A stretch of DNA of 64,000 bases from RHLJ01 sp965222205 (GCA_965222205.1 OZ244932.1:372001-436000); one strand, 5' to 3'. Positions 44,550 to 54,059 are shown, numbered from the stretch's first letter. Made by a program: numbers and translations. Notes: generated from the letters alone by a model not told the origin.

Positions 44550-45614
44550 TTAAAATGAATACGTAGCTCTCAGGAACGTACTGTAAGAGTTTACTTCTCC
44601 ATCGGCTCTGAAATCACGAATCCGATACCTTGCATCTATTGCAAGCTTTTCTGTTGCAAAGAAACGATATCTGATTTCCATTTCATCGGCATTTGGTCGG
44701 TAGATGTTACGTGCTATTAACCAGCCACTATCATTTTTTGCAAATTCGATCATGATCTCATGCTTCTCAGCAAAATTATTGATCCCAATTGAAGCAACCA
44801 TACTGGTTCCATCACTGAAGGAAGTATTAACATTCTGCCCGAGTTCTCCGGCAACCCGGATAGAACCACCTCTTAGGGATTCGCCCTGAGGGAAGTCGAG
44901 AGTTATTCTGGAAGTAAAGGCAGCATAATCAGCATAACCGTCTGGTTTTAAATAAATACCTGGGATATACATCAACCCAAACCCTTTTTGAATTATATTT
45001 AATTTATCTCTTTCACGATTTTCAGCTCCTGCATAAAAGGTAAAATTATGATCATTTTCACTGAAATCGAGAGGAAAACTATACTGGAACGAAGGATGAT
45101 CTTTAGGGTGATATTCCAAAATACCCTCTCCATACCAACTATCATTAAAATACCTTTTATAGTAGATGCCATCTGTCCAATGTACATTATTGCTATTACT
45201 TTGGTAACGGCTATGCGACCTTTTTGCATTGGTAAGTGTACTTAATGACTTTTGAAACCGACCAATTCTAAGTTCCGAATCTTCGTTAATAAACTTGTAG
45301 TAAAACTCGTCGAAGGTGATGGAGCCAAAAGCCATTCGCCCATTTCCATCTGCAACTAATGTAGGCTCGATAGGTTCAAACTCTTTAGAAACTAAGTAGG
45401 CAATCCGAGCGGAAAAAGAATGATTTGATGAGTGATTGTATTTTAAACCAGGTCTTAATCTCATGGTATAATTATCACCACCCCAACCATCAGCATTCGT
45501 GTCGCTTCCAATATGTGCAAAACGTACGTTCCCGTATATTTCCCAGGTATCTGTTTCCTGGGCATTTACTAAAAATGGGGCAAGAAGAAATAATGCAAGC
45601 AATCTAAATTTCAT
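44550..45614 (-). CDS. Outer-membrane porin-like beta-barrel protein
   Basis: A 354-aa protein with a signal peptide (LLALFLLAPFLVNAQ). Alternating hydrophobic strands run throughout, and a C-terminal phenylalanine (FLRATYSF) marks Bam-type insertion. Motifs such as MRLRPGLKYNHSSN and GRFQKSLSTLTN resemble alginate-export or phosphate-selective porin-like barrels, but no family can be fixed. It ends 18 bp before the oxidase gene on the same strand, so the oxidase is downstream of it in a likely two-gene operon. Confidence 0.8.
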   Translation of the reverse strand: MKFRLLALFLLAPFLVNAQETDTWEIYGNVRFAHIGSDTNADGWGGDNYTMRLRPGLKYNHSSNHSFSARIAYLVSKEFEPIEPTLVADGNGRMAFGSITFDEFYYKFINEDSELRIGRFQKSLSTLTNAKRSHSRYQSNSNNVHWTDGIYYKRYFNDSWYGEGILEYHPKDHPSFQYSFPLDFSENDHNFTFYAGAENRERDKLNIIQKGFGLMYIPGIYLKPDGYADYAAFTSRITLDFPQGESLRGGSIRVAGELGQNVNTSFSDGTSMVASIGINNFAEKHEIMIEFAKNDSGWLIARNIYRPNADEMEIRYRFFATEKLAIDARYRIRDFRADGEVNSYSTFLRATYSF

Positions 45615-45739
45615 AATAACAATAAGATGTAGTTTTTATTCTGAAGTAAAATAACCGTTTCACTATGTTGAGCATTCGAATTATTGAGCTCGGCTGATAC
45701 GGTTTTAAGAATATTTACAATTCTTCCTGAACTTGTTGG

Positions 45740-46933
45740 CTAACCAACCTCTCTTGTTTCTTCTCTCCACTGTAATTGAAATGATTCTTCAGAATTGAAC
45801 TTTTTCGATTTCCGAATCCACTTCCCATCCTGCCAAACACGTACAAATCCTTTTTCCAACGGTTCATTTGGATTCCGTTTATCCAATCGGTGCCGGAGTT
45901 GAGTTAATGCAGTTTGTTTATTTTTTTGTAAAGATTCGGTTTGGTACTTCAACCGGTCTGTAAGTCGGTGTATGTTTGATTTGGCTTGCATCATTTTTTG
46001 TTGAACCGCAAGCAGAGCATGGGATTTTGCCAGGCCTGATACTCTGTCTTTGAAATACTGAATTGCTCCTTTGGTATTGAGTTCAACCCTTCTGAATAGA
46101 TCTTCGACCAACATGTTAATTTCATTAATATCTGGAGTGGCAAAAACAGCAGCTTGTGTAGGAGTTGCAGCTCTGGTATCAGCGACAAAATCAGAAATCG
46201 AAAAATCTACCTCGTGGCCAACAGCACTAATTAAAGGGATTTCACAGGCAAAAACTGCTCTGGCGACGGCTTCTTCATTAAAAGGCCATAGATCTTCCAG
46301 AGAGCCCCCTCCGCGACTTATAATCACAACATCTACATTTTTTTGGGTGGAGAAATATTCTACCCCCTTCACAATTTCGGGTGCAGCGTTTACTCCTTGT
46401 ACGCTGGCATGATAGAGCTTTACCTGAGCTAACGGCCATCTTTTTTCTAAAGTAGACCGGATATCCTGGAAAGCTGCGGTCGTTTTAGAGGTTACGACCC
46501 CGATTTTTTCAGGAAATTTAGGAAGTGGTTTTTTGTGAATGTCTTCAAATAATCCCTCTGCCTTTAATTTGGCTTTTAGTTCTTCAAATGCCTGTTGCAG
46601 TTTCCCAATCCCAGCTTGTTGAACCAAACTTACTATCAGTTGATATCTTCCGTGCGGAGCGTACACCTGAAGATCACCGCCGACTACGATCTGCTGCCCG
46701 TCGGTTAGATTTATTCCCGAACGTTGAACGGTACTTCTCCAAATCACACAAGGAAGCTGAGCCCCGGAATCTTTCAGCGTAAAATAAATATGTCCGTTGG
46801 CACTTTGCTTAACATTACTGGCTTCACCTTCTACTAAAATGTCGTTGAAGTTCTGTTCAAGTAGGTTTTTGATTTTCCCGGTGAGTTCGGTTACGGTAGG
46901 AATATCAAAAAGAAAGGGAATTTGATCAGCCAT
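45740..46933 (-). CDS. xseA: Exodeoxyribonuclease VII large subunit
   Basis: A 397-aa protein with the XseA plan. An N-terminal OB-fold is present (VEGEASNVKQSANGHIYFTL). The catalytic domain has GVVTSKTTAAFQDI, IISRGGGSLEDLWPFNEE and VGHEVDFSISDFVADTRA. A coiled coil and the ending EKGFVRVWQDG follow. Exonuclease VII degrades single-stranded DNA from both ends during repair. The small subunit gene (xseB), often adjacent, is not seen within the window. Confidence 0.95.
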   Translation of the reverse strand: MADQIPFLFDIPTVTELTGKIKNLLEQNFNDILVEGEASNVKQSANGHIYFTLKDSGAQLPCVIWRSTVQRSGINLTDGQQIVVGGDLQVYAPHGRYQLIVSLVQQAGIGKLQQAFEELKAKLKAEGLFEDIHKKPLPKFPEKIGVVTSKTTAAFQDIRSTLEKRWPLAQVKLYHASVQGVNAAPEIVKGVEYFSTQKNVDVVIISRGGGSLEDLWPFNEEAVARAVFACEIPLISAVGHEVDFSISDFVADTRAATPTQAAVFATPDINEINMLVEDLFRRVELNTKGAIQYFKDRVSGLAKSHALLAVQQKMMQAKSNIHRLTDRLKYQTESLQKNKQTALTQLRHRLDKRNPNEPLEKGFVRVWQDGKWIRKSKKFNSEESFQLQWREETREVG

Positions 46934-46986
46934 TATTGATTTTTAGCAGCTTTAGAGAGTTATTTAAGAGATATTAATCGACTGTT

Positions 46987-48210
46987 ATGATACGAAAAGC
47001 TCTGTCTATTTTGGTGTTGATTTTACTTCCGGTTTCAGGAATCGGTCAGGAGCAGGCTTTTGATTTCGATTTCGGCGAAGAACTCGTCATGATTTATGAA
47101 AAAGTTTCTGAAAGCTTAGGAGGAACTGAGGCGTGGGAAGAACTCGAAACGATGTATGCAGAGGGTACTTGGAAATTTCCTCATGGCGATGAAACACCAT
47201 TTATTTTTAAAGCGATGGACCCTGATCTGGCACGTTTTGACTTCAGGTTTGAAGAGGAAGCGCACACAATATCAAGATATGGAAGACGTGGCTGGATAAA
47301 CGACCCTGGTAATATCATCAAAGAATATGATCGTTTTGATGAGATGGAAAAGATCGTAGCCAGAAATGCTTTTTTATATGAAAACAACATGGTGGACTTC
47401 GAGAAAAAAGGTCTCATTATGAAGTTCGAAGGATCAGTTATCATCTCAGGAGAAGAAGTTTGGCTGGTGAGGTTAGAAGGTTTTCCGGATAAAGAAGAGT
47501 TGTACTATATCTCAAAAGACGATAACAAACCGTTTATAAAACAAAGTTATTATTACCGGAGAGGAAGAAATGGAGTGGTCAACTACTATATCAAACGATA
47601 TATGAATGTGAATGGAGTGGAGGTACCCCGGGAAATTTTAGTGACCAGCGAACATTTAAATATAATCCTGAATTTTTCTTCTTATGTTTTCAACAACAGT
47701 ATGGATAAAGACGATTTTAGAGACCCTGATGAACCTGATTTTACTACCAATACATTGAGTTTTAATAAAGAAAAAGCGCAAGACTATTTACATACAGAAA
47801 TTCCCGTTACCCGAGCTATGGGTATTGAGGTGCAAAGACTCACTACGAATGAAGTAAAACTAAAAGCCCCGATCGAGTTGAATGTAAACCATCGCAGATC
47901 TGCTTTTGGTGGAAGCGTAGATAGTTTATTTTTAACTGCGGGCTGGTCATATATTCGTCTGGTGGTTGATCATTTTGATCCGTTGCCAGTAATTGTAGGA
48001 AGTAAAGCCCGAACGAGTTTTCAACGCCCAATCACTCGAGACTTTGCCGCTCAGCTGGTTATCCCTGATAAGAAAGAAGTAGATAAATTTCTGGATGCCT
48101 ACAAACGTTTTGGTAAAGCCCGCATCACTTTAGATGCCGTTATTGAAGAAGATGGCAAAACTTTCGCCGTATTTAAAGGTGATTATGTAGTGGTGAAAGA
48201 AAAGGAGTAA
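46987..48210 (+). CDS. Exported protein with LolA-like domain fused to YiiD-type hotdog thioesterase
   Basis: A 407-aa protein. A signal peptide (LSILVLILLPVSGIGQE) leads a beta-rich domain at about residues 25-255 of the LolA/outer-membrane-sensor type (ELETMYAEGTWKFP, DNKPFIKQSYYYRRGR). Residues about 262-400 match YiiD C-terminal-type thioesterases: TEIPVTRAMGIEVQ, NHRRSAFGGSVDSLF, KARTSFQRPITRDF. Such thioesterases are normally cytosolic, so a periplasmic copy is odd. It starts 53 bp from the divergent xseA. Confidence 0.75.
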   Translation: MIRKALSILVLILLPVSGIGQEQAFDFDFGEELVMIYEKVSESLGGTEAWEELETMYAEGTWKFPHGDETPFIFKAMDPDLARFDFRFEEEAHTISRYGRRGWINDPGNIIKEYDRFDEMEKIVARNAFLYENNMVDFEKKGLIMKFEGSVIISGEEVWLVRLEGFPDKEELYYISKDDNKPFIKQSYYYRRGRNGVVNYYIKRYMNVNGVEVPREILVTSEHLNIILNFSSYVFNNSMDKDDFRDPDEPDFTTNTLSFNKEKAQDYLHTEIPVTRAMGIEVQRLTTNEVKLKAPIELNVNHRRSAFGGSVDSLFLTAGWSYIRLVVDHFDPLPVIVGSKARTSFQRPITRDFAAQLVIPDKKEVDKFLDAYKRFGKARITLDAVIEEDGKTFAVFKGDYVVVKEKE

Positions 48211-48271
48211 TTCTTTAGTAAAGAATCCTGTTTGAATTGGTCTAACTTATACCTCCAGGGAAACAGGAAAC

Positions 48272-48595
48272 TTAAGAAACCACCGGACGAACCATAATCT
48301 CAAAGTAATTTAACAACGGGCAGGTTTTGGCCAGGAAAATAGCATCATCGAGATTATTTGCTGCTACAATGGTATAACCGAGAATAATTTCCTTGGCTTC
48401 AATAAAAGCTCCATCTGTTTCTACATTGTTGTGATCTATTATATGGGCTCCGACATCTTCCAGTCGTTGTGAATCAATATGTTGATTTCCCAGTTTTTCA
48501 ATCCAGTTTATGTGCTGCTGAATCCGATCCCGCAACGCTTCATCCGAGGTGTCTACGCCTTCCTGTCCCCGAAAAATTAACATGTATTTGTTCAT
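48272..48595 (-). CDS. YCII-related domain protein
   Basis: A 107-aa protein of the YCII/DGPF type. It starts MNKYMLIFRGQE and has WIEKLG, FIEAKEIILGYTIV and AIFLAKTCP, the family's beta-alpha-beta pattern. Function is unknown; the domain is thought to be enzymatic or linked to ECF sigma factors in other genomes. It is the last of three genes joined by 4-bp ATGA overlaps. Confidence 0.85.
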   Translation of the reverse strand: MNKYMLIFRGQEGVDTSDEALRDRIQQHINWIEKLGNQHIDSQRLEDVGAHIIDHNNVETDGAFIEAKEIILGYTIVAANNLDDAIFLAKTCPLLNYFEIMVRPVVS

Positions 48596-49251
48596 GTAAA
48601 GGCTTTATTTAAAAATGAATGTAGAGGTTGAACCGCTCTGTAGTACCCCATAAGTGCTTCAACCTGATTAGATTCATTAATAAACTGAGAAGTTGGCAAA
48701 GTTGCCATAGCGTAGAACTGCTTGTTAAGGATGAAGGAAGTTTGTTCGATGAGTGGGCGGAATTCAGCATCAATTCGTTTGTTTTGATCTCCTTTAAGCT
48801 CCTTAAAGTGTTTTTTGAAAGAAGATGCATTAATGATATCCAGAAATTCATCGGTATTCCCGGCAATCAGAGTTCTTACGTTTTTGAGCGCATTTTTATC
48901 CAATTGATAAAGTCCGCCACCCATGTGAACATTACCCGAACCAATACCCAGATAAAAACCAGGGAGCTCTGATTTCTTGCCACCGGGAGATAGCCCGGCT
49001 TTCATCAGAGTATTGTAAGGGGTCTTGTCTTTAGAGAACCGAATATCTCTGTTAATTCGGAATAATGCCTTCTTTGCGTCCGGGAGGAGGGACGGTTCGA
49101 TTTCCATGAGAGGAGGAATGAGCGATTCTACCAACCCGATAAAAGGATGGCGCACATGCTCCTCATAACGTTTCCGGTTTTTGTCAAACCATTCTTTGTG
49201 ATTATTGGAAGATAGTTCTTCAAAAAAGTCGATGTATTCCTGAGTGATCAT
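48592..49251 (-). CDS. DUF2461 family protein
   Basis: A 219-aa soluble protein. It matches DUF2461 with FFEELSSNNHKEWFDKNRKR at the N-terminus, FRINRDIRFSKDKTPYNT near residue 63, and GFYLGIGSGNVHMGGGLYQ near residue 98. The family has no known activity. It overlaps the YCII gene and the TfoX-like gene by 4 bp each, so the three are one operon. Confidence 0.9.
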   Translation of the reverse strand: MITQEYIDFFEELSSNNHKEWFDKNRKRYEEHVRHPFIGLVESLIPPLMEIEPSLLPDAKKALFRINRDIRFSKDKTPYNTLMKAGLSPGGKKSELPGFYLGIGSGNVHMGGGLYQLDKNALKNVRTLIAGNTDEFLDIINASSFKKHFKELKGDQNKRIDAEFRPLIEQTSFILNKQFYAMATLPTSQFINESNQVEALMGYYRAVQPLHSFLNKAFT

Positions 49252-49562
49252 GAGTTAAACTCCAATGCTTCGTTTGTTAAAGATTTCCATAGATGTTTTT
49301 CCGAAAAAGGTACTTCATACCAACCTGCCAATGGACCTTTTTTCTTGAACGGATTAAAGGGTCTGATTTCAAAATCCTGGCTTTCAGGATTAAACTCTTT
49401 ACCCAACTTGAATACCATCAGAAATTTCTTAGAAAGAAAAGCGAATACTTTTCCATGTTGAGTAATGGCAGGCGAGCCCATCATATTTCCAATTTCAACG
49501 TGAGGATGAGTCTCCACAAGTTCATTTCGGATGGTTACAAAAAGTTGTTGTTCTGGTCTCAT
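49248..49562 (-). CDS. TfoX N-terminal-like small protein
   Basis: A 104-aa protein. The segment MMGSPAITQHGKVFAFLSKK followed by FLMVFKLG resembles the N-terminal domain of TfoX-like proteins, and the WYEVPF motif near residue 80 supports this. No DNA-binding or competence role can be claimed. It is the first gene of the three-gene minus-strand operon. Confidence 0.7.
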   Translation of the reverse strand: MRPEQQLFVTIRNELVETHPHVEIGNMMGSPAITQHGKVFAFLSKKFLMVFKLGKEFNPESQDFEIRPFNPFKKKGPLAGWYEVPFSEKHLWKSLTNEALEFNS

Positions 49563-49671
49563 TAAAATATGATTGATTAACTATTTGCTATATAACAAAA
49601 TAGGTTCCAAAAAGGGGACACCATATTAAAGAAAAGTGAGAATCATTGGGAATAGGTGTACTTTTGCTGCT

Positions 49672-50661
49672 ATGAAGTCTCAGTATGAAAATATCAGGGT
49701 TCAGAAATTCATAGTTAGCATCGCGATTATTCTTTTTGTGATTAAAGTAGTTGCGTGGTACATGACTCAGTCAGTAGCAATTCTTACCGACGCTTTGGAG
49801 AGTATTGTAAATATGGTGAGTGGATTAATCGGATTGATAAGTCTGAGTATAGCAGCTCGCCCCAGAGATCGTAGTCACCCTTATGGACATGGTAAGATTG
49901 AGTTTATTTCTGCAGGAATTGAAGGCACGCTGATAACTCTTGCCGGAATATTTATTATTTACGAAGCAGCAATGAGTTTTGTTGATCCTCCTGAACTTGA
50001 GCAGCTAAACTGGGGGATTGCCATCATCAGTTTTTCAGCAATAGTAAACTATGCTTTCGGAACATGGGCATATCGCACAGGAAAGCGTAACAATTCACTG
50101 GCACTGATTGCGAGTGGTCGACATCTTCAAACTGATACATATACCACACTAGGAATTATCATAGGATTATTCCTGATTTCATTTACTGATGCAATTTGGC
50201 TAGATGGAGCCGTGGCTATTGTTTTTGCTTTATTTATAATTCGTATGGGTTATAAGATTCTGAGAAGAGCCATAGCCGGGATTATGGATGAATCAGATCA
50301 ACAGCTTCTGAAAGAAATGGTTACCTATTTACAGGAAAACCGACACCCGAACTGGGTGGATTTACACAATCTAAGAATTGTGAAGTATGGAAGTGTGCTT
50401 CATATTGATTGCCACCTTACACTTCCGTGGTACTTCAATATCAAACAGGGACACGATGAAACCGATAAGCTGGAAGCTTTAATTTTAGAACGCTTTGGCA
50501 GCCGAATAGAGCTGAATATTCACTCCGACTATTGCCACGATTTTTCCTGTCCATTATGTGATATCAAAAACTGCGAAGTTCGTAAAGCGCCTTTTGAGAG
50601 AGAAGTGAAGTGGACAGTTGAGAATGTGGTTTCGAGAGAGAAGCATCGTTTAAAGGATTAA
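49672..50661 (+). CDS. Cation diffusion facilitator family metal transporter
   Basis: A 329-aa transporter starting at the ATG at 49672; a GTG at 49636 would add 12 unlikely residues. It has six membrane segments. The metal site includes LTDALES near residue 40 and HPYGHGK near residue 69, with HLQTDTYTT further on. A cytosolic domain follows with a cysteine cluster spaced C-x4-C-x2-C-x4-C near residue 290, beyond the usual CDF plan. It exports divalent metals such as Zn2+, Fe2+ or Mn2+; which one is not clear. Confidence 0.92.
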   Translation: MKSQYENIRVQKFIVSIAIILFVIKVVAWYMTQSVAILTDALESIVNMVSGLIGLISLSIAARPRDRSHPYGHGKIEFISAGIEGTLITLAGIFIIYEAAMSFVDPPELEQLNWGIAIISFSAIVNYAFGTWAYRTGKRNNSLALIASGRHLQTDTYTTLGIIIGLFLISFTDAIWLDGAVAIVFALFIIRMGYKILRRAIAGIMDESDQQLLKEMVTYLQENRHPNWVDLHNLRIVKYGSVLHIDCHLTLPWYFNIKQGHDETDKLEALILERFGSRIELNIHSDYCHDFSCPLCDIKNCEVRKAPFEREVKWTVENVVSREKHRLKD

Positions 50662-50761
50662 TGAAGTTGTTAACTATTATGATATGTTTTTTTAAAAAGA
50701 AATTTTTCTAAACCAATTTTTTTATTCTTCACATTGCAGGCATTAAGTAATAATTTCCGGG

Positions 50762-51598
50762 ATGTGGTTTATTAATTCATCTGTCTATATTTTTATCGAT
50801 AATAAAATATTGGGAAGATCCTCAAAAAAATATTTCTACGGTATAATTTTTTGGGCTTTTCTGATGGCTTTTTTAGAGTTTGGCCAAGATTATATTAGTT
50901 TCGTTTTAAATGAAAGCTATTTCTCGTTAGTACGCTCCCTCTCATATAAGCTTTTTTGGTTCATTTTTATACCTTTTCTATTCTTACTGATTTACCTGTT
51001 CAAAAAAGTTGAATCCAATTTTTCCAAAAACACTTATTATATCTATATCGCATGTATCGTATTAGTGATTGCATTAGCTCATCTGATTTTATTTTCACTA
51101 ATCCTATTTGCAATTTCTTACTTCATATATTCAGAACCATGGCCATTGTACATTTTACTAACTGAAAAGCTATCTACTCGCTTGTATATTGGACTTTCAT
51201 GCTACATCATTTTTTCTGTTATTTATTTTCGGCTAAAAAATCAGGAAGAATCAAATCTTGCCAATGCCAAAAGCCCCCCAAAAAATATTTCAGTTAAAAA
51301 TGGGAGAAACACTACGCTGGTTGATGTTGATGAGATAAAATGGATCAGTTCTGACGGGCATTATTTGGAGATCAAGTCTACCACAAAGAAATATGTTATT
51401 TTAGACAGCTTAAAAAATATCATTACAGAACTGCCTGAAAATTTTAAGCGTATTCATCGATCAACGATAGTCAATATTGATTATATAAAAGAGTTAAAAT
51501 CGAGAGGGAATGGAGATTATAATATAGTCATGAAATGCGGCACGATTATTCGTCTCAGTAGAAATTATGCTAAGCCATTTAGAGATCTTTTTCTATAA
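50762..51598 (+). CDS. Membrane-bound LytTR-family transcriptional regulator
   Basis: A 278-aa protein. About four hydrophobic segments occupy residues 20-160. The C-terminal LytTR DNA-binding domain covers about 178-278, with VDVDEIKWISSDGHYLEI, FKRIHRSTIVNIDYIKEL and RLSRNYAKPFRDLF. It lacks a kinase or receiver domain, so it probably senses directly in the membrane. It sits 136 bp before the dioxygenase-DoxX-hydrolase operon, which may be its target. Confidence 0.9.
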   Translation: MWFINSSVYIFIDNKILGRSSKKYFYGIIFWAFLMAFLEFGQDYISFVLNESYFSLVRSLSYKLFWFIFIPFLFLLIYLFKKVESNFSKNTYYIYIACIVLVIALAHLILFSLILFAISYFIYSEPWPLYILLTEKLSTRLYIGLSCYIIFSVIYFRLKNQEESNLANAKSPPKNISVKNGRNTTLVDVDEIKWISSDGHYLEIKSTTKKYVILDSLKNIITELPENFKRIHRSTIVNIDYIKELKSRGNGDYNIVMKCGTIIRLSRNYAKPFRDLFL

Positions 51599-51733
51599 TA
51601 CTCACCTTACGTGGTGAATTACTCATCTTGTGTAGTTCCATCTTATTCAGCCTCTTTTAACTGTTATATTTTTGTTACAGCTGATATAAATATTTAAAAC
51701 TGCTCCAATTTTAATTTCACACTACTTAGGATA

Positions 51734-52294
51734 ATGCGAGAATCTTTTTTTTGTCTGGCAGTAATTTTAGCTCTTAGTCTCCATCAGTACGCTTTTGCTC
51801 AGGTAGTTGATACCGAATCATCAGAAGTTCAAATAGAGGTGCCAGAGAAAAGTGGGAACCCACTCATTATTCAAGGTATAATAACAGGTTCAGATGGTAA
51901 GCCCGTTCCTGGTGCAGATATATGGATATATCATACCGATTCACAAGGCTATTATGCACGTGATGATAACGGTGAGGAAAAAGGTTGGAGACACTCGCTG
52001 TATTCTGCGAAGTTAAAATCAGCAGAGGATGGCACGTTTAACGTGCATACTATTAAGCCTGCTGGATATCCCAATAGTATAAACCCGGCACACCTGCATT
52101 TAAGAATCAATACGCCCAACTATCCGGAGCTTGAATATACGGCATATTTTGAAGGAGGTAACCGAATTACAGGTGATATAAAAAATCTTGTAAAGAAGTA
52201 TGGGACCATGTTTTTACTTCCGATTGATATCTCAGAGAATGGTTCACAAAAAGTAACGTGGCAAATAAGACTATTAAAAAGTAGTCCATATTAA
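51734..52294 (+). CDS. Exported intradiol ring-cleavage dioxygenase-like protein
   Basis: A 186-aa protein with a signal peptide ending near FAQ (residue 23). The fold and motifs match intradiol dioxygenases: GSDGKPVPGADIWIYHTDSQ and a TIKPAGYP loop. Candidate Fe3+ ligands are Y73 or Y74, Y112, H120 and H122 (HLH). The family opens catechols or hydroxyquinol between the hydroxyl groups. Secreted forms are poorly understood. It is 8 bp before a DoxX gene. Confidence 0.85.
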   Translation: MRESFFCLAVILALSLHQYAFAQVVDTESSEVQIEVPEKSGNPLIIQGIITGSDGKPVPGADIWIYHTDSQGYYARDDNGEEKGWRHSLYSAKLKSAEDGTFNVHTIKPAGYPNSINPAHLHLRINTPNYPELEYTAYFEGGNRITGDIKNLVKKYGTMFLLPIDISENGSQKVTWQIRLLKSSPY

Positions 52295-52302
52295 ATTGAC
52301 AG

Positions 52303-52728
52303 GTGATGAATTTTTTAAAAAAATATCAGGATTTTGGTCTTTTATTTTTACGTTTGGGGATAGGAATAGATTTTTTACTGTTACACGGTTGGGGAAAGTT
52401 GATGGCCGGACCTGAACGCTGGCAACGACTGGGGTCACTAATGCCCTCATTTGGAATAGAAGAGATTCAAATATTTTGGGGTTTTTGTGCTGTACTATCT
52501 GAAACAGTTGGAGCTGTTTTATTTGCAACAGGTTTGTTTTATCGACCGGTATCTGCACTTCTTGGTTTTACTATGATCGTTGCAGTTTATGCCCACTTAA
52601 TTTCGGGTGATAGCTGGGGTGTTGCTTCCCATGCACTTAAAATGGTTTTTGTATTTCTTGGTTTAATGTTTACCGGGCCTGGAAAATACAGTATTGATAA
52701 TTGGATACAAAAAACAGACAAAAAATGA
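52303..52728 (+). CDS. DoxX family membrane protein
   Basis: A 141-aa protein with four membrane segments. It has LLFLRLGIGIDFLLLHGWGKLMAG-like entry (split here: LRLGIGIDF, LLHGWGKLMAG), a DoxX hallmark, and AHLISGDSWG. DoxX proteins are linked to quinol oxidation or thiosulfate:quinone oxidoreduction in some groups, but most are of unknown role. Its stop overlaps the start of the next gene (ATGA). Confidence 0.88.
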   Translation: MMNFLKKYQDFGLLFLRLGIGIDFLLLHGWGKLMAGPERWQRLGSLMPSFGIEEIQIFWGFCAVLSETVGAVLFATGLFYRPVSALLGFTMIVAVYAHLISGDSWGVASHALKMVFVFLGLMFTGPGKYSIDNWIQKTDKK

Positions 52729-53897
52729 AGGCGTCAAAATTTACATTTTTCCTATTATTCTTCATAGGCTCGATAATTATAACTGAATGCCAGGCACAAG
52801 ATACTAACACCTATCCATTATGGAATGGTATTGAATCTGGAGAATACAATGTAGGTTTCAGGGTTATTGATTACTGGGATAAGAGCAGGAATGTAGTACC
52901 TAAGTATGGTGAAAATGGTGAAGTTAATGAAGACCGCTTTTTCCCAATACAGATATCAGTTTGGTACCCAACAGATCAGAACTGGAATGCTGATAAAGGG
53001 ATGCCTTTTAAAGAATATTTTTATTTGACCGGAGCAAAAAATGACTTCAAGAGACCTGCCGGAGAGACGAAAGAAAAAGCTATGGATATCTTTTTCAATT
53101 TTACAAACTATGGTGCGAAAATTGAACTTACAAAAGAGCAACTGTCTGAAATAGGCAAAGAATCCTCAGCTGCTTTAAAGGATGCCCAACCTAATAGGGA
53201 GACATTCCCTGTTATTATTGCTGGTCATGATGGAGGAGTCTGGAAAGGGACAACTCTGAATGAGTTTTTAGCCAGTCATGGATTTGTAGTTATTTCAACA
53301 GGTCTGTTATCTCAAAGTTCTTCTATGATAGGATCTAACCCTCAGGCTGTTTTACAACGAAGAATCCGAACTTTTGAACTGATTCGTAAAATGCTACCTG
53401 ATTTTGATTTTGCAGATGAATCAAGAATTGGACTTTTAGGTATGAATGCGGACGGGATGACGGCGATATTATATCAGATGAAAAATGGTGAAGCTGATGT
53501 AGTTGTAAACATAGACGGATGGGATGGAAAAAATAATGGAGGCTGCTTTGTAAGTAACAGTATTTATTTCAATCCGGAAAGCTTTACTATTCCTTTCTTG
53601 GAATTTCATCAGCATGAGGAAACAGACCGAGAACCTCTTCAGCTTAACAAAACCATTTTCGGTTCTTTAAAAAGTCTGGATAAAAGCTCTTACGTTATTA
53701 CTGATTTCGGACATGCTTATCTTACCGGAAACACGATAGCCGTACCCAACCTGGATAAATCAGTCGTGGAAAAATACCAATTTATGTTTTCTAAAATTTT
53801 AGATGTTTTCAATAGTAATTTGAAGTCGGGAATATCTTCAGATCTTCAAAACACTGATAAATCAGATTCATTTTTTCGGCGCAAAATCGAGAACTAA
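52725..53897 (+). CDS. Exported alpha/beta-hydrolase-like protein lacking the serine nucleophile
   Basis: A 390-aa protein starting at the ATG at 52725, which overlaps the DoxX stop. A signal peptide ends near ECQAQ. The chain follows dienelactone hydrolase/PAF-acetylhydrolase-type proteins (PIQISVWYPTD, FPVIIAGHDGGVWKG, FLASHGFVVIS). At the nucleophile elbow, however, the expected GHSFGG-like motif reads GMNADG, with asparagine N241 where serine should be. A histidine remains in DFGHAYLTG. It is probably a pseudo-enzyme or a binding protein. Confidence 0.78.
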   Translation: MKASKFTFFLLFFIGSIIITECQAQDTNTYPLWNGIESGEYNVGFRVIDYWDKSRNVVPKYGENGEVNEDRFFPIQISVWYPTDQNWNADKGMPFKEYFYLTGAKNDFKRPAGETKEKAMDIFFNFTNYGAKIELTKEQLSEIGKESSAALKDAQPNRETFPVIIAGHDGGVWKGTTLNEFLASHGFVVISTGLLSQSSSMIGSNPQAVLQRRIRTFELIRKMLPDFDFADESRIGLLGMNADGMTAILYQMKNGEADVVVNIDGWDGKNNGGCFVSNSIYFNPESFTIPFLEFHQHEETDREPLQLNKTIFGSLKSLDKSSYVITDFGHAYLTGNTIAVPNLDKSVVEKYQFMFSKILDVFNSNLKSGISSDLQNTDKSDSFFRRKIEN

Positions 53898-54059
53898 TAA
53901 TTACTTCTATATCTTATTCCTTAAATTAATGCACTTCTTTGAGGATATATTTTACTCAGGGTGCACTTTAAGGTTGAGAAGCATAGCTCGTAAAACCCCT
54001 ACTTCGATTCTTCAAAACTCCTATATTTAAACCGAATTGAAAATCTCTAGTAAAAAACT

